Shown here: positions 30,625 through 41,461 of the stretch, in pieces
Layout of the letters: each line of letters opens with the position of its first letter
How positions within the stretch are numbered: position 1 is the first letter of the stretch
DNA from: JABDIY01 sp963803845
GTDB lineage: Bacteria > Actinomycetota > Acidimicrobiia > Acidimicrobiales > SZUA-35
Direction: 5' to 3'
DNA: 64,000 nt
Assembly (NCBI GenBank): GCA_963803845.1
Contig: CAWDNZ010000004.1
Coordinates: 62,001-126,000 of the forward strand
The notes under the pieces: generated by a model
Seen by the model: only the letters and a program-made list of their open reading frames with translations
What the model was told of the DNA's origin: nothing
Database searches by the model: none
Made by a program: the position numbers and the translations under genes

Positions 30625-33468
30625 TTGCTCGAGATCGCTCCACTGCCCGAAACAGAACACGCCACGACCGAGTGGCACCGCATGGGCAGCACCGAGGTGC
30701 TGACTTCGCTCGGGGTAACCCGGGACGGGCTCGACCCCGAAGCCGCATTGCAGCGCCTGTCCGAACACGGCGCGAACGAACTGGTCGACATCGGGCTCGA
30801 GCAGCCCGTGGCGACTCGTGTGGGAACAGGTCTCGGCCGTGATGGTGCTGATCCTGATCGGCGCAGCCGTGTTGTCGCTCACGCTCGGCAAGTACCTCGA
30901 GGCTGGCGCGATCGGCGCGATCGTCGTGCTGTTCACGCTGCTCGGGTTCTTCCAGGAGTACCGAGCAGAACAAGCGATCGCTGCGCTGCGCAAGATGGCG
31001 GTACCGATCGTGCGGGTCGTACGCGGCGGCCGCACCATGGAGGTGGCCGCCGCCGATGTCGTGCCGGGTGACATCGTGCAGCTCGAGGCTGGGTCGATCG
31101 TGCCGGCCGACCTCCGACTGATCGAGGTGGCGAACCTTCGTATCGAAGAGGCCGCACTCACCGGGGAGTCCGAACCGGCCGACAAGCAGATCGAACCAAT
31201 CGATCGTGAGCGCCTGGCGTTGGGCGATCGGCGCTGCATGGCCTACAGCGGCACGCAGGTCACTGCCGGTCGCGGCGTCGGCGTGGTGGTGGCGACGGGG
31301 ATGCGAGACCGAACTGGGGCGGATCGCGACGCTGCTCCAGAACGTCGAGTCCGACGACACGCCCTTGCAGGCGCGGCTCGATCGCGTCGGGAAAGCAGTT
31401 GGCGCTCGTCGGGTTGGTCGTCGCCGGGCTGGTGGTGGTGATGGGTGCCGTCGGTGGCGAGTCGGCCTCCGACCTCGTGCTCACGGCGATCAGCGTCGCC
31501 GTCGCTGTCATCCCCGAGGGCCTGCCTGCGGTGGTGACCTTCACGCTCGCGATCGGCTCCCAGCGGATGCTGCGCCGCGAGGCGCTGATCCGCAAGCTGC
31601 CAGCAGTCGAGACGCTCGGCTCGGTGACCGTGATCTGTTCCGACAAGACCGGCACGCTGACGCAGAACAAGATGACCGTGACGATGCTCGACGTCGCCGA
31701 TCACGAGATCGTGGTGGAGCCCGAGCGAAGCTCGACCAGGCGCAGCTCCCGGTGGCGGCCAGGCTCATGCTCGGTGCGATGGTGCTGTGCAACGACGCCC
31801 ATGCCGACATCGACGACACGGCGAGTTGGCGCTGATCGGTGATCCGACCGAGACGGCGTTACTGCGGATCGCTCACGAGGCGGGTGTCGACATCCGCGCA
31901 CCTGCACGATCGGTTCGCGCGCAGTCGGCGGAGAACCCGTTCGACTCGGGACGCAAACGAATGAGCACGGTCCACGATCCATTCCGGAACACCGCGCCGC
32001 TGTTCGCTGGACTCCCACAGGATCGGCCGATCTCGTTCGTCAAAGGTGCGATCGACGGGCTGATCGAACTCGCCACCAAGGTGTGGTCGACCGACGGCCC
32101 GGTCGACGTCGACGACGAATGGCGACGACGCTTACTCGCCGCCAACGACCGACTCGCCGCCAACGGGCGCCGCGTACTCGGGGTCGCCTACCGCATCCAT
32201 GATGGATCGACACTCGACAAGCCCGCCGCGTTGGCGGCCGAAGCCGAGTCCGAGCTCGTGGTTCTCGGCCTCGTCGGCATCATCGACCCACCTCGCGCCG
32301 AGGTCCGTGATGCCGTCGCCATTTGCCGCAATGCCGGGATCCGACCGGTAATGATCACCGGGGACCACCCGCTCACCGCCAAAGCGATCGCCACCGAACT
32401 CGGCATCGCCACCGACGACCGTGTGCTCACCGGTGTAGACCTCGATCGACTAAGCGATGCCGAGTTCCACGAGGCAGCAACATCTGTGTCGGTGTTTGCA
32501 CGGGTGTCACCCGAGCACAAGCTGCGTATTGTCGGTGCGTTGCAACAGCAGGGGCAGATCGTGGCTATGACCGGTGACGGCGTGAACGACGCACCCGCTT
32601 TGAAGCAGGCCGACATCGGTGTTGCGATGGGTATCACTGGCACCGACGTATCGAAGGAGGCGTCGGACATGGTGCTGCGCGACGACAACTTCGCCACGAT
32701 CGTCTCGGCCGTCGAAGAAGGCCGGGTGATCTACGACAACCTGCGTCGCTTCGTCAGTTTCGCGGTGGCCGGCAACCTCGGCAAGATCATCGTCATGCTC
32801 GGCTGGCCGATCCCCTATCTCATCGCCGGTGGCGAGATCGAATCGGCGGTCGCCCTGCTGCCGCTGCAACTGTTGTGGCTCAACCTCATGACCGACGGAT
32901 TACTCGGCTTGTCGATGGGAGTCGAACCCGCCGAACCCGGGGTGATGCGCCGAGCCCCTCACCGCCCGGCGGAGAGCCTCTGGGCAGGCGGCCTCGGCCG
33001 GCGCACGATTTGGATTGGTGCACTGATCGGCGTCGTCTCGCTCGGGATCGGCTTCGCGTACAAGGAGGCCGACCGGGTCGAGTGGCAGACTATGATCTTC
33101 ACGACCCTTGCCTTCATGCAAGTTGCCCAGGCGTTCGGCACCCGCTCTGCCAGCGAGTCACTGCGTCGCTCGGACTGCGAACCAACCCGGTGATGCTTGG
33201 AATCGCCGGTCTCGTGGTTGCCCTGCAGCTGGCCGCGATCTACACGCCGCTACGCAACTTCCTGGACCTCGAAGTTCTCGGGATCGGGGATCTCGCGATC
33301 AGTTTCGCAGCTGGTGCCGCGCTCCTCATCCTGCTCGAAGAACTCAAGTCGTGGCGGCGCAGGCAGGCGGCCTCACCAACCGACACCGCACCGCCATCAC
33401 GACACCAACACACACGACGACAAGAGAGGACTTCGGGCCCTTCGAGCCGAGCCGCTGCTCAGCAATGA
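30625..33468 (+). pseudogene. P2A-type cation ATPase with multiple frameshifts
   Basis: All parts of a roughly 900-residue P-type ATPase are present but spread over three frames. Segments: N-terminus from TTG 30625 (LTSLGVTRDGLDPEAALQRL); MWEQVSAVMVLILIGAAVLS through AALTGESEP; ETELGRIATLLQNVESDDTP; IPEGLPAVVTFTLAIG and CSDKTGTLTQNKMT; LPVAARLMLGAMVLCND; GELALIGDPTETALL through MTGDGVNDAPALK; and the last helices. Frame changes fall near 30800, 31303, 31395, 31728, 31822 and 33165, each explained by a single inserted or missing base (for example AAA for AA at 31395). The PEGLP motif and riboswitch suggest an Mn2+ or Ca2+ exporter. Either a pseudogene or locally poor sequence. Confidence 0.85.
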
Positions 33469-33531
33469 TGAGAGCGCCAATGATGAGAGCGCCGCACCCG
33501 CTGGCGGTAGACAAGGAGCCGCACCCACGCC

Positions 33532-34970
<1,439 letters not shown>

Positions 34971-34974
<4 letters not shown>

Positions 34975-36248
34975 TCGTCGACCGACCCCATGTCCTGCAC
35001 CCGAAATACGATGTGGTTGTCGCCGGCGGCGGGCCGGCCGGCCTGGGCGCCGCCATGGCAGCCCGCAACGCCGGAGCGGAACGGGTTCTCGTTGTCGACC
35101 GTGAAGCCGAAGCCGGTGGAATCCTGCTGCAGTGCATCCATTCGGGGTTCGGACTCCACCACCTCGGCGAGGAACTGACAGGACCCGAATACGCCCAACG
35201 CATCCTCCAGAGCGCACTCGACGATGGCGTCGACGTGCTCACCAACGCCTACCTGCTGGACATCGACAACGACCAGAACCTCAAACTGCTTTCCACCGAC
35301 CACGGGGTCTCCATCCTCGACACCCGAGCGACAGTGCTGGCCATGGGCGCCCGGGAACGAACCCGCGCCGCCATCCGTATCCCCGGTGGACGCCCCGCCG
35401 GCATCTTCACCGCCGGCGCCGCCCAGCGGTTGGTCAACATGAACGGTGTCCTGCCCGGCCGGCGGGTGGTCATCCTCGGATCGGGCGACATCGGGCTGAT
35501 CATGGCCCGCCGCCTCACCATGGAAGGGGTCGAGGTGGCCGGGGTGTTCGAACTGATGCCGTATGCCAACGGCCTGAGCCGCAACCTCGTGCAATGCCTC
35601 CACGACTTCGACATTCCCCTGCACCTCTCCACCACCGTCGTAGAAATCCACGGGCGGGATCGAATCGACAAGGTCACCGTTGCCCCGGTCGATGATCACC
35701 TCAAGCCGGTCCTGTCCAAAGCCTGGGACGTCCCGTGCGACACGCTGCTGGTGTCGGTGGGCCTGATCCCCGAAAACGAACTGTCCCGCGAACTGCGGTT
35801 GCGGCTGGACCCCACAACCTCGGGACCGATCGTGTCGAGCACCATGGAAACCTCCCGTGACGGTGTGTTCGCCTGCGGCAACGTGGTGCACATCCACGAC
35901 CTGGTCGACTTCGTCAGCGCCGAAGCCGAACTGGCCGGGGGCCACGCCGGGCGATTCGCTTCAGGGATTCGGCCACCACACGACAACGTACGGCTGCAAC
36001 CGGGTGTCAACGTTGCCTACTGCGTGCCCCACACCGTCACCACCGATCAGCCCCACACCGTCTACCTGCGGGTCCGTAAACCATTGGAGAAGAGCATGCT
36101 CCGGCTCCGGGATACCGAGGGGGCTGTGGTCCACGAGCGCCGGCTGCGGTATGTGGTGCCGGCCGAAATGGTCACGTTGAAGCTCCGACCCGGCGTGCTC
36201 GACGGGTTCCAGGGCGACTCCCTCCAGGTGGAGGTGGTCCCCCGGTGA
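34971..36248 (+). CDS. NAD(P)/FAD-dependent oxidoreductase, second subunit
   Basis: From ATG 34971, overlapping the previous stop by four bases, the 425-residue flavoprotein carries VVVAGGGPAGLGAAMAARNA (FAD site), the thioredoxin-reductase-like VLAMGARERT, and a second dinucleotide motif VVILGSGDIGLIMARRL (NAD(P)H site). It lacks the CxxC of thioredoxin reductases. A C-terminal region of about 90 residues (YCVPHTVTTDQPHTVYLRVR) is characteristic of the NAD(P)/FAD partner in the three-gene dehydrogenase set. It probably passes electrons between the GlpA-like subunit and a soluble or membrane carrier. Confidence 0.88.
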
Positions 36249-36631
36249 CCGACCACGACACCACCACCTACGCCTACCTGTGCATCGGCTGCCCGCTGGG
36301 CTGCCGGCTGGAGGTCGACGAAGACGACCACGGCGACATCATCGAAATCCGGGGATCAGGGTGTCGGAAAGGCGACCGCTACGCGGCGCAGGAACACACC
36401 GACCCCCGCCGCAACGTCACCACCACTGTGGCGATCAGCGGTGGACTGTGGCCACGACTCCCGGTCAAGACCAGCGGCGAGATCCCCAAAGATCAGGTGC
36501 TCGCCGCGTGTGAACAACTGCGTCAAGTACGCCTGCAGGCTCCGGTGAAGATGGGCGACGTGGTGCTGGACGATCTGCTCGGCACCGGCTGTGCCGTGAT
36601 CGCCACCCGCGACATGCCCGCAATCAACTAA
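36245..36631 (+). CDS. DUF1667 iron-sulfur-type small subunit
   Basis: The 128-residue protein starts with CIGCPLGCRLEV, giving Cys13, Cys16 and Cys20, followed by Cys40 in GSGCRKGD, a pattern fit for an iron-sulfur cluster. The second half (VSISGGLWPRLPVKTSGEIP-like, here AISGGLWPRLPVKTSGEIP) is the DUF1667 signature. It overlaps the preceding gene by four bases and completes the three-component dehydrogenase. In relatives this protein is thought to be a redox subunit. The stop overlaps the stop of the convergent DUF4386 gene. Confidence 0.9.
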   Translation: MTDHDTTTYAYLCIGCPLGCRLEVDEDDHGDIIEIRGSGCRKGDRYAAQEHTDPRRNVTTTVAISGGLWPRLPVKTSGEIPKDQVLAACEQLRQVRLQAPVKMGDVVLDDLLGTGCAVIATRDMPAIN

Positions 36632-37320
36632 TTGGCTGACCTGGCATAAACGGCCAACCACAGTCCAGTACCGAGTTCGAAGGGAAGGTTTGGCAAGAAC
36701 AGGAGCAGGGGGCCGTCGACGCCGAGAACAGCCAGCGTTTCGCCCGCCAGGGCGAGGGGTGCCGCGATGAGGCCTAGTGCGATCAGAGGCCGAGGTAACA
36801 GGCCGGAGCGGGCGAAGAGGAGATAGAAGATGGTGGCACCGGCAGCGAAGACCAGCGTGTGCAGAGAGTATGCGAAGGCCTGCGACTCATACAGCGCCGC
36901 ACTCTGCTGGAGCAGAGTGTCGCTGAACCCGTGGGCGGCAGCCTGGTCGCTGGTCCACCACAGCTCGAACACCACTACCTCTCTGAACGCCAGCAGCGCC
37001 GCTTCAACTACGTACAACCCGAGGGCTACCCCAGCCACGTTTGGCCCGTGCCGCCGGAGCACCCTGTACAGCATCACTGCCAGAGCGATGATGCCTCCCG
37101 CTGTCACCATCTCACCGAGGATGCTGGCCCGCAGCTGCCATTCGTTGGCGGCTATGTCGGCCATCGTTGCCGCCATGTCGTCAGGGGCGGAGTTGGCGAG
37201 CAGGTCTACCGGAGCCAGTACAAGCCCGCTCACCGCGGAACCGATCGCTTGCAACAGGAACGCCGCTCCGAGAAGTCGGAGTTCACGAGAGGTCGGCGGT
37301 GCGGTGGTGGAATCGGTCAT
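36628..37320 (-). CDS. DUF4386-type membrane protein
   Basis: The 230-residue protein starts at ATG 37320 (GGGAG seven bases upstream) and has seven or so hydrophobic segments. The features FLLQAIGSAVSGLVLAP, the region VVEAALLAFREVVVFEL and YSLHTLVFAAGATIFYLLF match the DUF4386 pattern (four-helix repeats with a conserved E-A and L/F-rich core). Function of the family is unknown. A two-block sequence module (37353-37414) precedes it and also precedes the paralogue at 39050. An upstream extension of the frame to 37419 covers this module and is rejected. Confidence 0.78.
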   Translation of the reverse strand: MTDSTTAPPTSRELRLLGAAFLLQAIGSAVSGLVLAPVDLLANSAPDDMAATMADIAANEWQLRASILGEMVTAGGIIALAVMLYRVLRRHGPNVAGVALGLYVVEAALLAFREVVVFELWWTSDQAAAHGFSDTLLQQSAALYESQAFAYSLHTLVFAAGATIFYLLFARSGLLPRPLIALGLIAAPLALAGETLAVLGVDGPLLLFLPNLPFELGTGLWLAVYARSAN

Positions 37321-37352
37321 AGTTGTCTCCCACAGATCCTGGGAGCCCGGTC

Positions 37353-37414
37353 GGGCCACCAAGTCCACTCTTATGAACCAAATGGGAACCTCCCAGAGTC
37401 CTTGGTCCTGCGGA
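37353..37414 (-). promoter_or_regulatory. two-block upstream module, copy A
   Basis: Block 1, TTGGTCCTGCGGA (37402-37414), and block 2, GGGCCACCAAGTCCACTCT (37353-37371), are separated by 30 bases. The same blocks, with one mismatch in block 2 and the same 30-base gap, occur at 39076-39137. The module ends 32 bases before the start codon. Since the gap sequence is not conserved, this looks like paired binding or promoter elements and not only recent duplication. Confidence 0.65.
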
Positions 37415-37593
37415 CCCACGGAACCCCTAGTGCGGCCCTTGGCTCGGCAGCATCGCGTGCACCCGGTCTGGTAGTTGAGGATCGCGCCCTCGGCCCCGGC
37501 ACCGGACCGTCGCTACATCTCTGACCTTCGTCTCTAGCCGATCCGCAGCACTTGGATAACAGTGAGCACAGAACCGGACCTGGAGGTGTGCCC

Positions 37594-38320
37594 GTGAAGT
37601 ACTTCAAAGAACCAGCGCAACAAATCGGCTGGCTGTTCGTCTTGGCGACGGTCGCCGGCGTGTCGAGCGTGGTGATGATGTCGTCAACGCTCGGAGCGGA
37701 GAATCTGCTTTCCTCCGTGCAAGACAACCAAGGCTCGCTGATCTTCGGCAACCTGCTCATCTTTGTGATGCTCACAGCAATGGTCGGCACGGCCGTTCTG
37801 CTCCATCCAATCCTGAGGGATCATGATGAGAAATTGGCACTGGGCTACGTATTGGCCAGAGCGTTCGAGGTTGCGATACTTTCAATCGGGATGGTCGCTG
37901 CGCTGCTGCTGGTGCCACTGAGCTGGGAGTACGCCGCAGCAAATAGCGCAGACATGGCCAGTGCCCAGGTACTGGCACAGTCGTTCAAGACCGCCAGTGA
38001 CTGGACGGGCTATCTGGGCGCCCAGATGGTCTTCAGCCTCTCGGCACTGGTGCTCAACTGGGCGTTTCTATCGAACCGGGCTCATTCCCCGCTGGCTGTC
38101 TTTGTGGGGCCTGATCGGTGTGCCACTCATGTTCGTATCTGGTCTCCTGGTGATGTTCGAGTCACTCAACTCCGATGCAACGATGCTGAACCTGCTGGTC
38201 GTACCGCTCGCCGTCCAGGAGATGGCCATGGCCGTCTGGCTGATCGTGAAAGGATTCAGCGACGACACCAAGCACGAGCCGAAGTTGAAGGCGTCAAAAC
38301 ACCTGGCTACAGCACACTAA
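37594..38320 (+). pseudogene. DUF4386-type gene with one frameshift
   Basis: From GTG 37594 (TGGAGG seven bases upstream) the frame encodes VKYFKEPAQQIGWLFVLATV and several hydrophobic segments to about 38080, then must shift frame to continue as RTGLIPRWLSLWGLIGVPLM through FSDDTKHEPKL to the stop at 38320. The RTGLIPRWLSxWGL motif is typical of DUF4386 proteins, so the two parts belong together. One indel near 38075 explains the break. It could be a pseudogene or a sequencing error. Confidence 0.8.
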
Positions 38321-38339
38321 ACCGGTGTGGTGTCTCATG

Positions 38340-38369
38340 CGTGGCCGGGCGGCCTTCTGGCCGGCCACG
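38340..38369. terminator. hairpin between convergent DUF4386 genes
   Basis: CGTGGCCGG (38340-38348) and CCGGCCACG (38361-38369) are perfectly complementary with a 12-base loop, located between the stop at 38320 and the convergent stop at 38382. No T tract. Confidence 0.65.
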
Positions 38370-38381
38370 TCGCACTCCCCC

Positions 38382-39050
38382 TTACCGATCAGCCATCGAG
38401 ACGTTGAATTCGCGCAGCAAGAGAAGACCTAGCCATGCGAACCAGACGATGAGCCCCAAACCGAAGACGGCGCCGACCGCTTCGAGCGGCGGGACGATAG
38501 TGACCAAACCAGCAGCCCCGCTGACGATGCCGAGGTAGTTCAACGCCGACGGCAGAACTGCGCTTCGTAGGGCCGCGATGCTGACCAGGAGAACCCAGAC
38601 CCCACCGGCAATTTCGTTTCCGCCGCCTAGCCCGTTCTGCACCGAGTCGAGGGCGGCCCACACAGTCGCAGCCCGATCCGGGTCGGTGCCTTCGAGATCC
38701 GCAACCGTGCCGATACCGATGTTCGTGACCATTCCGGCGGCCAGAACCAGTCCCACCCAAATCAGGCCAAACGCCGTTGATGCCTGCGCCAGCGCTGGTG
38801 TCTTGGCCTTCAACCGCTCATGGAGTGCCAGCACTACAGGCACGAGGGCAAGGCCGAAGACGATGAAGATGATCGCATTCCACACATAGAGAGCGGCCTG
38901 GTTTTCCACCAAGAAGGCCACTGACTCGGCCGGAGTTGGATTCCCTGTTGTGTAGTCGGCCAACAGCGTGACGAACATGACGATGCCAACGATGAACGTG
39001 CCGGCCTCAACCAAGGCTGCAACGCCACCAACTCTTTGCCTGTTCAACAT
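38382..39050 (-). CDS. DUF4386-type membrane protein
   Basis: The 222-residue protein from ATG 39050 (GAGGAGG upstream) has about six hydrophobic segments. It includes FIVFGLALVPVVLALHERLK and WVLLVSIAALRSAVLPSALN followed by YLGIVSGAAGL, the pattern shared with the remnant at 29525-29720. The C-terminus, LGLIVWFAWLGLLLLREFN, is typical of the family. Function unknown. The clustering of three DUF4386 genes plus one remnant suggests local duplication. Divergent from the MFS gene. Confidence 0.78.
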   Translation of the reverse strand: MLNRQRVGGVAALVEAGTFIVGIVMFVTLLADYTTGNPTPAESVAFLVENQAALYVWNAIIFIVFGLALVPVVLALHERLKAKTPALAQASTAFGLIWVGLVLAAGMVTNIGIGTVADLEGTDPDRAATVWAALDSVQNGLGGGNEIAGGVWVLLVSIAALRSAVLPSALNYLGIVSGAAGLVTIVPPLEAVGAVFGLGLIVWFAWLGLLLLREFNVSMADR

Positions 39051-39075
39051 TCCGTTCCCTCCTCGGAGCCCATCC

Positions 39076-39137
39076 GGGCCACCAGGTCCACTCTGGTCAA
39101 TGAAGCAGGAGCTTTCTAGGGGCATTGGTCCTGCGGA
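39076..39137 (-). promoter_or_regulatory. two-block upstream module, copy B
   Basis: Blocks TTGGTCCTGCGGA (39125-39137) and GGGCCACCAGGTCCACTCT (39076-39094) repeat the arrangement seen at 37353-37414, with the same 30-base gap. The module ends 25 bases before the start of the DUF4386 gene at 39050. It shares the 271-base divergent region with the MFS promoter. Confidence 0.65.
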
Positions 39138-39321
39138 TCAGAGAAACCCGCATGCACCCAGCGGCAGGATCTCTGCGAATGCAACCAACACTCACGAGGC
39201 CTCGATGTGGCCGATGACGTTGGTCTCTAGGCGGAGAACACCGCGCCGAACGACACTTCGGGCGAGATCGCAACCACATCATGGAGACACCAATGACCAA
39301 CTTGAAAGGAGCGGAGGAAGA

Positions 39322-40785
39322 TTGAGTGAGAGCCGAGCCACAACCGATAGCGGGTTGGCCAGCGTGCCTCCCGGCCTCCATGACGGTGCTCCCAAGATAG
39401 CGCTTCGGTCGCGCACGGGTCGAGCGATCATCGCGGCCGCCGTGCTCGGCTCGGCGCTTGCCTACATGAGCGACGACATGCTCAACGTTGCGTTGCCGTC
39501 GGTTTCGAGGGACTTGCAGGTCGGTGTGTCGGAGATGCAGTGGGTGGTCAATGGCTACTTCATCGCCATGCTCTCGTTGATGCTGACAGCCGGTTCGATT
39601 GGCGACATTCGGGGCAATCGCCGGACGTTCCTGCTGGGACTGGCGGTCTTCTCCGGCGGTGCGATCGTGTCCGCCACGGCGCCCGTGGTTGCGTTGCTCG
39701 TGGCCGGTCGTGCGGTTCAAGGGGTGGGCGCGGCGCTTGTCCTTGCCGCGGCGTTGGCACTGGTGAACGGGACATTCGCCCATGACGAGCGAAGCCGTGC
39801 GGTCGGTGTCTACATGGGGGCAACCGCCGTCGTGACGGCGGCGGGGCCCGTGCTCGGTGGTCTTCTGGTCGATCTTCTGTCCTGGAGGGCGATCTTCGTA
39901 GCGCCCCTGATGTTCCCGCTGGCAGCGGCGGTCATCACGGGCCTGTGGGTCCCCGAGTCCCGGATGAACCCGAAGAGGAAGTTTGATGTCGCAGGTGCGG
40001 CTTTAGCGTTCATCACGATATCGGCGTTCAGCTTCGCTTTGATTCGGGGGCCGGGCACCTGGCTACGGCTGGATGTGCTCGTCGGGCTGGCCGTGGCGGT
40101 CGTCGCAGCAAGAGCATTTCTGCGGGCCGAGCAGCGCTCGGATGATCCGATGCTTCCACTCGTGCTCTTTCGGAGCCGGGTCTTCTCGGGAGGAAGTGTC
40201 GTCACGCTGCTGTCGTTCATGGTGTCAGCGGGGGCGTTCCTGTTCGTGGCGGTTCAAATGCAGATCGCGTTGGGTTACCGTCCGGCGCGCGCCGGCGCTG
40301 CGCTCGTACCGATCTACCTCATCATGTTGGTCGGCTCGCCTCTCGCCGGCAGCCTCGCCGACAGGATCGGGCCGCGAACTCCCGTCGTCGTCGGCAACGT
40401 CGTCTTCGCCGGTGGCGTGTGGTGGTTGAGCTTCATCGAGGCCGGCTCGGCGTTCCTGACCGGCGTTCTCCCGGGTCTCGTTGTTCTCTCCGTCGGCTTG
40501 GCCACCGTCGGCGCGCCCCTCACCTCCGCCACTCTCGGTGCGGTGGGAGAGGAAGTTCAGGGCGTCGCATCGGGCGTCAGCAACACCGTCGGACAGCTCG
40601 GTGGCTTGTTGATGATCGCTGTACTCCCCGCAATTGCTGGACTCTCCGGGCGCGGCTTCGACGATCCGCAGTTCGCCAACGGATACCGGGTTGCCATGCA
40701 GGTATGTGCGGCACTCTGCCTCGTTGCTGCGGTCATCGCCGGATTCACCATCCCGTCCAAGACCGAACAGACCGAGAGCCAGTAG
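39322..40785 (+). CDS. MFS transporter, DHA2 (14-helix) drug exporter type
   Basis: From TTG 39322, preceded by GGAGG, the 487-residue protein has about 14 hydrophobic segments. MNVALPSVSRDLQ-like sequence (here MLNVALPSVSRDLQVGVSEM) and WVVNGYFIAMLSLMLTAGSI are hallmarks of the EmrB/QacA group, as is GDIRGNRRTFLLGL (loop 2-3 motif A). It likely exports drugs or amphipathic compounds by proton antiport. The reading frame is open upstream to 38968 but only the TTG has a good ribosome binding site. No local regulator gene is adjacent. Confidence 0.88.
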   Translation: MSESRATTDSGLASVPPGLHDGAPKIALRSRTGRAIIAAAVLGSALAYMSDDMLNVALPSVSRDLQVGVSEMQWVVNGYFIAMLSLMLTAGSIGDIRGNRRTFLLGLAVFSGGAIVSATAPVVALLVAGRAVQGVGAALVLAAALALVNGTFAHDERSRAVGVYMGATAVVTAAGPVLGGLLVDLLSWRAIFVAPLMFPLAAAVITGLWVPESRMNPKRKFDVAGAALAFITISAFSFALIRGPGTWLRLDVLVGLAVAVVAARAFLRAEQRSDDPMLPLVLFRSRVFSGGSVVTLLSFMVSAGAFLFVAVQMQIALGYRPARAGAALVPIYLIMLVGSPLAGSLADRIGPRTPVVVGNVVFAGGVWWLSFIEAGSAFLTGVLPGLVVLSVGLATVGAPLTSATLGAVGEEVQGVASGVSNTVGQLGGLLMIAVLPAIAGLSGRGFDDPQFANGYRVAMQVCAALCLVAAVIAGFTIPSKTEQTESQ

Positions 40786-40945
40786 GAGACAGCCGACGGG
40801 TTGCAGCGGCATCGGACCGTTCCGCAACCTCGGTTAAGGTGAATTGTCGCACCTTCGGAGGACCATCGCCTCTGGCCAAGAGGACTCGACATTCCTAGCG
40901 TTTGTAGCGAAAAGCTTCAGAAACGAGAAGGAGCCACACCCGATC

Positions 40946-41461
40946 ATGAGCCTTCAACTGTCCTCGGACCAAGTTTGGGAAGAAATCGAAAAGAACAGTT
41001 TTGGCGTGCTTGGCGTGGTCACGGCCAAGGGTGAACCGCGGACGGTGGGGATCGTGTATGTCGTGGACGATCACAAGCTCTACATCGGTGCCGAGCCGAA
41101 CGCGTGGAAGACCAAACACATCGTCGGTAATCCTCACGTCTCCCTGACCATTGCCATTCCCAAACGCGTTCCACTGCTGCCGTGGATCAAAGTGCCAGCC
41201 GCCACGATCACCTTCTCGGGTACCGCCAAGATCTTGGAGAAGGACGAGGTCGGGGCGGAGCTGCTCCAGAAGCTCTATCGCCATGAAGAAGGCCGGGGCG
41301 AGTGGTGCGCCATCGAAGTGACCCCGCAGAAGGATTTCATCACCTACGGCGTTGGGATCTCGGTGGTGCAGATGCGTTTCCCGGAGAAGGCCCGGGCCCG
41401 CGTTCCGGTTGCGGCTGGCGAGTCGTGGATGAGCACGAGTGAGCAGGCACTGGGGGTTTGA
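40946..41461 (+). CDS. PPOX-like flavin/deazaflavin binding protein
   Basis: A 171-residue protein from ATG 40946. WEEIEKNSFGVLGVVTAKGE, then VYVVDDHKLYIGAEPNAWKT and HVSLTIAIPKR form the split-barrel of the pyridoxamine phosphate oxidase-like superfamily. The extended C-terminus (GISVVQMRFPEKARARVPV) fits general stress protein 26-like or F420-binding variants. The substrate is unknown. Its stop shares one base with the amidase start (TGATG), so the two are translationally coupled. GAGAAGGAG lies upstream. Confidence 0.82.
   Translation: MSLQLSSDQVWEEIEKNSFGVLGVVTAKGEPRTVGIVYVVDDHKLYIGAEPNAWKTKHIVGNPHVSLTIAIPKRVPLLPWIKVPAATITFSGTAKILEKDEVGAELLQKLYRHEEGRGEWCAIEVTPQKDFITYGVGISVVQMRFPEKARARVPVAAGESWMSTSEQALGV

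Noticed and set aside
30625..33468. Programmed frameshifting as the explanation for the broken ATPase
   Set aside because: Six shifts of both signs without slippery heptamers or conserved stem-loops make recoding implausible.
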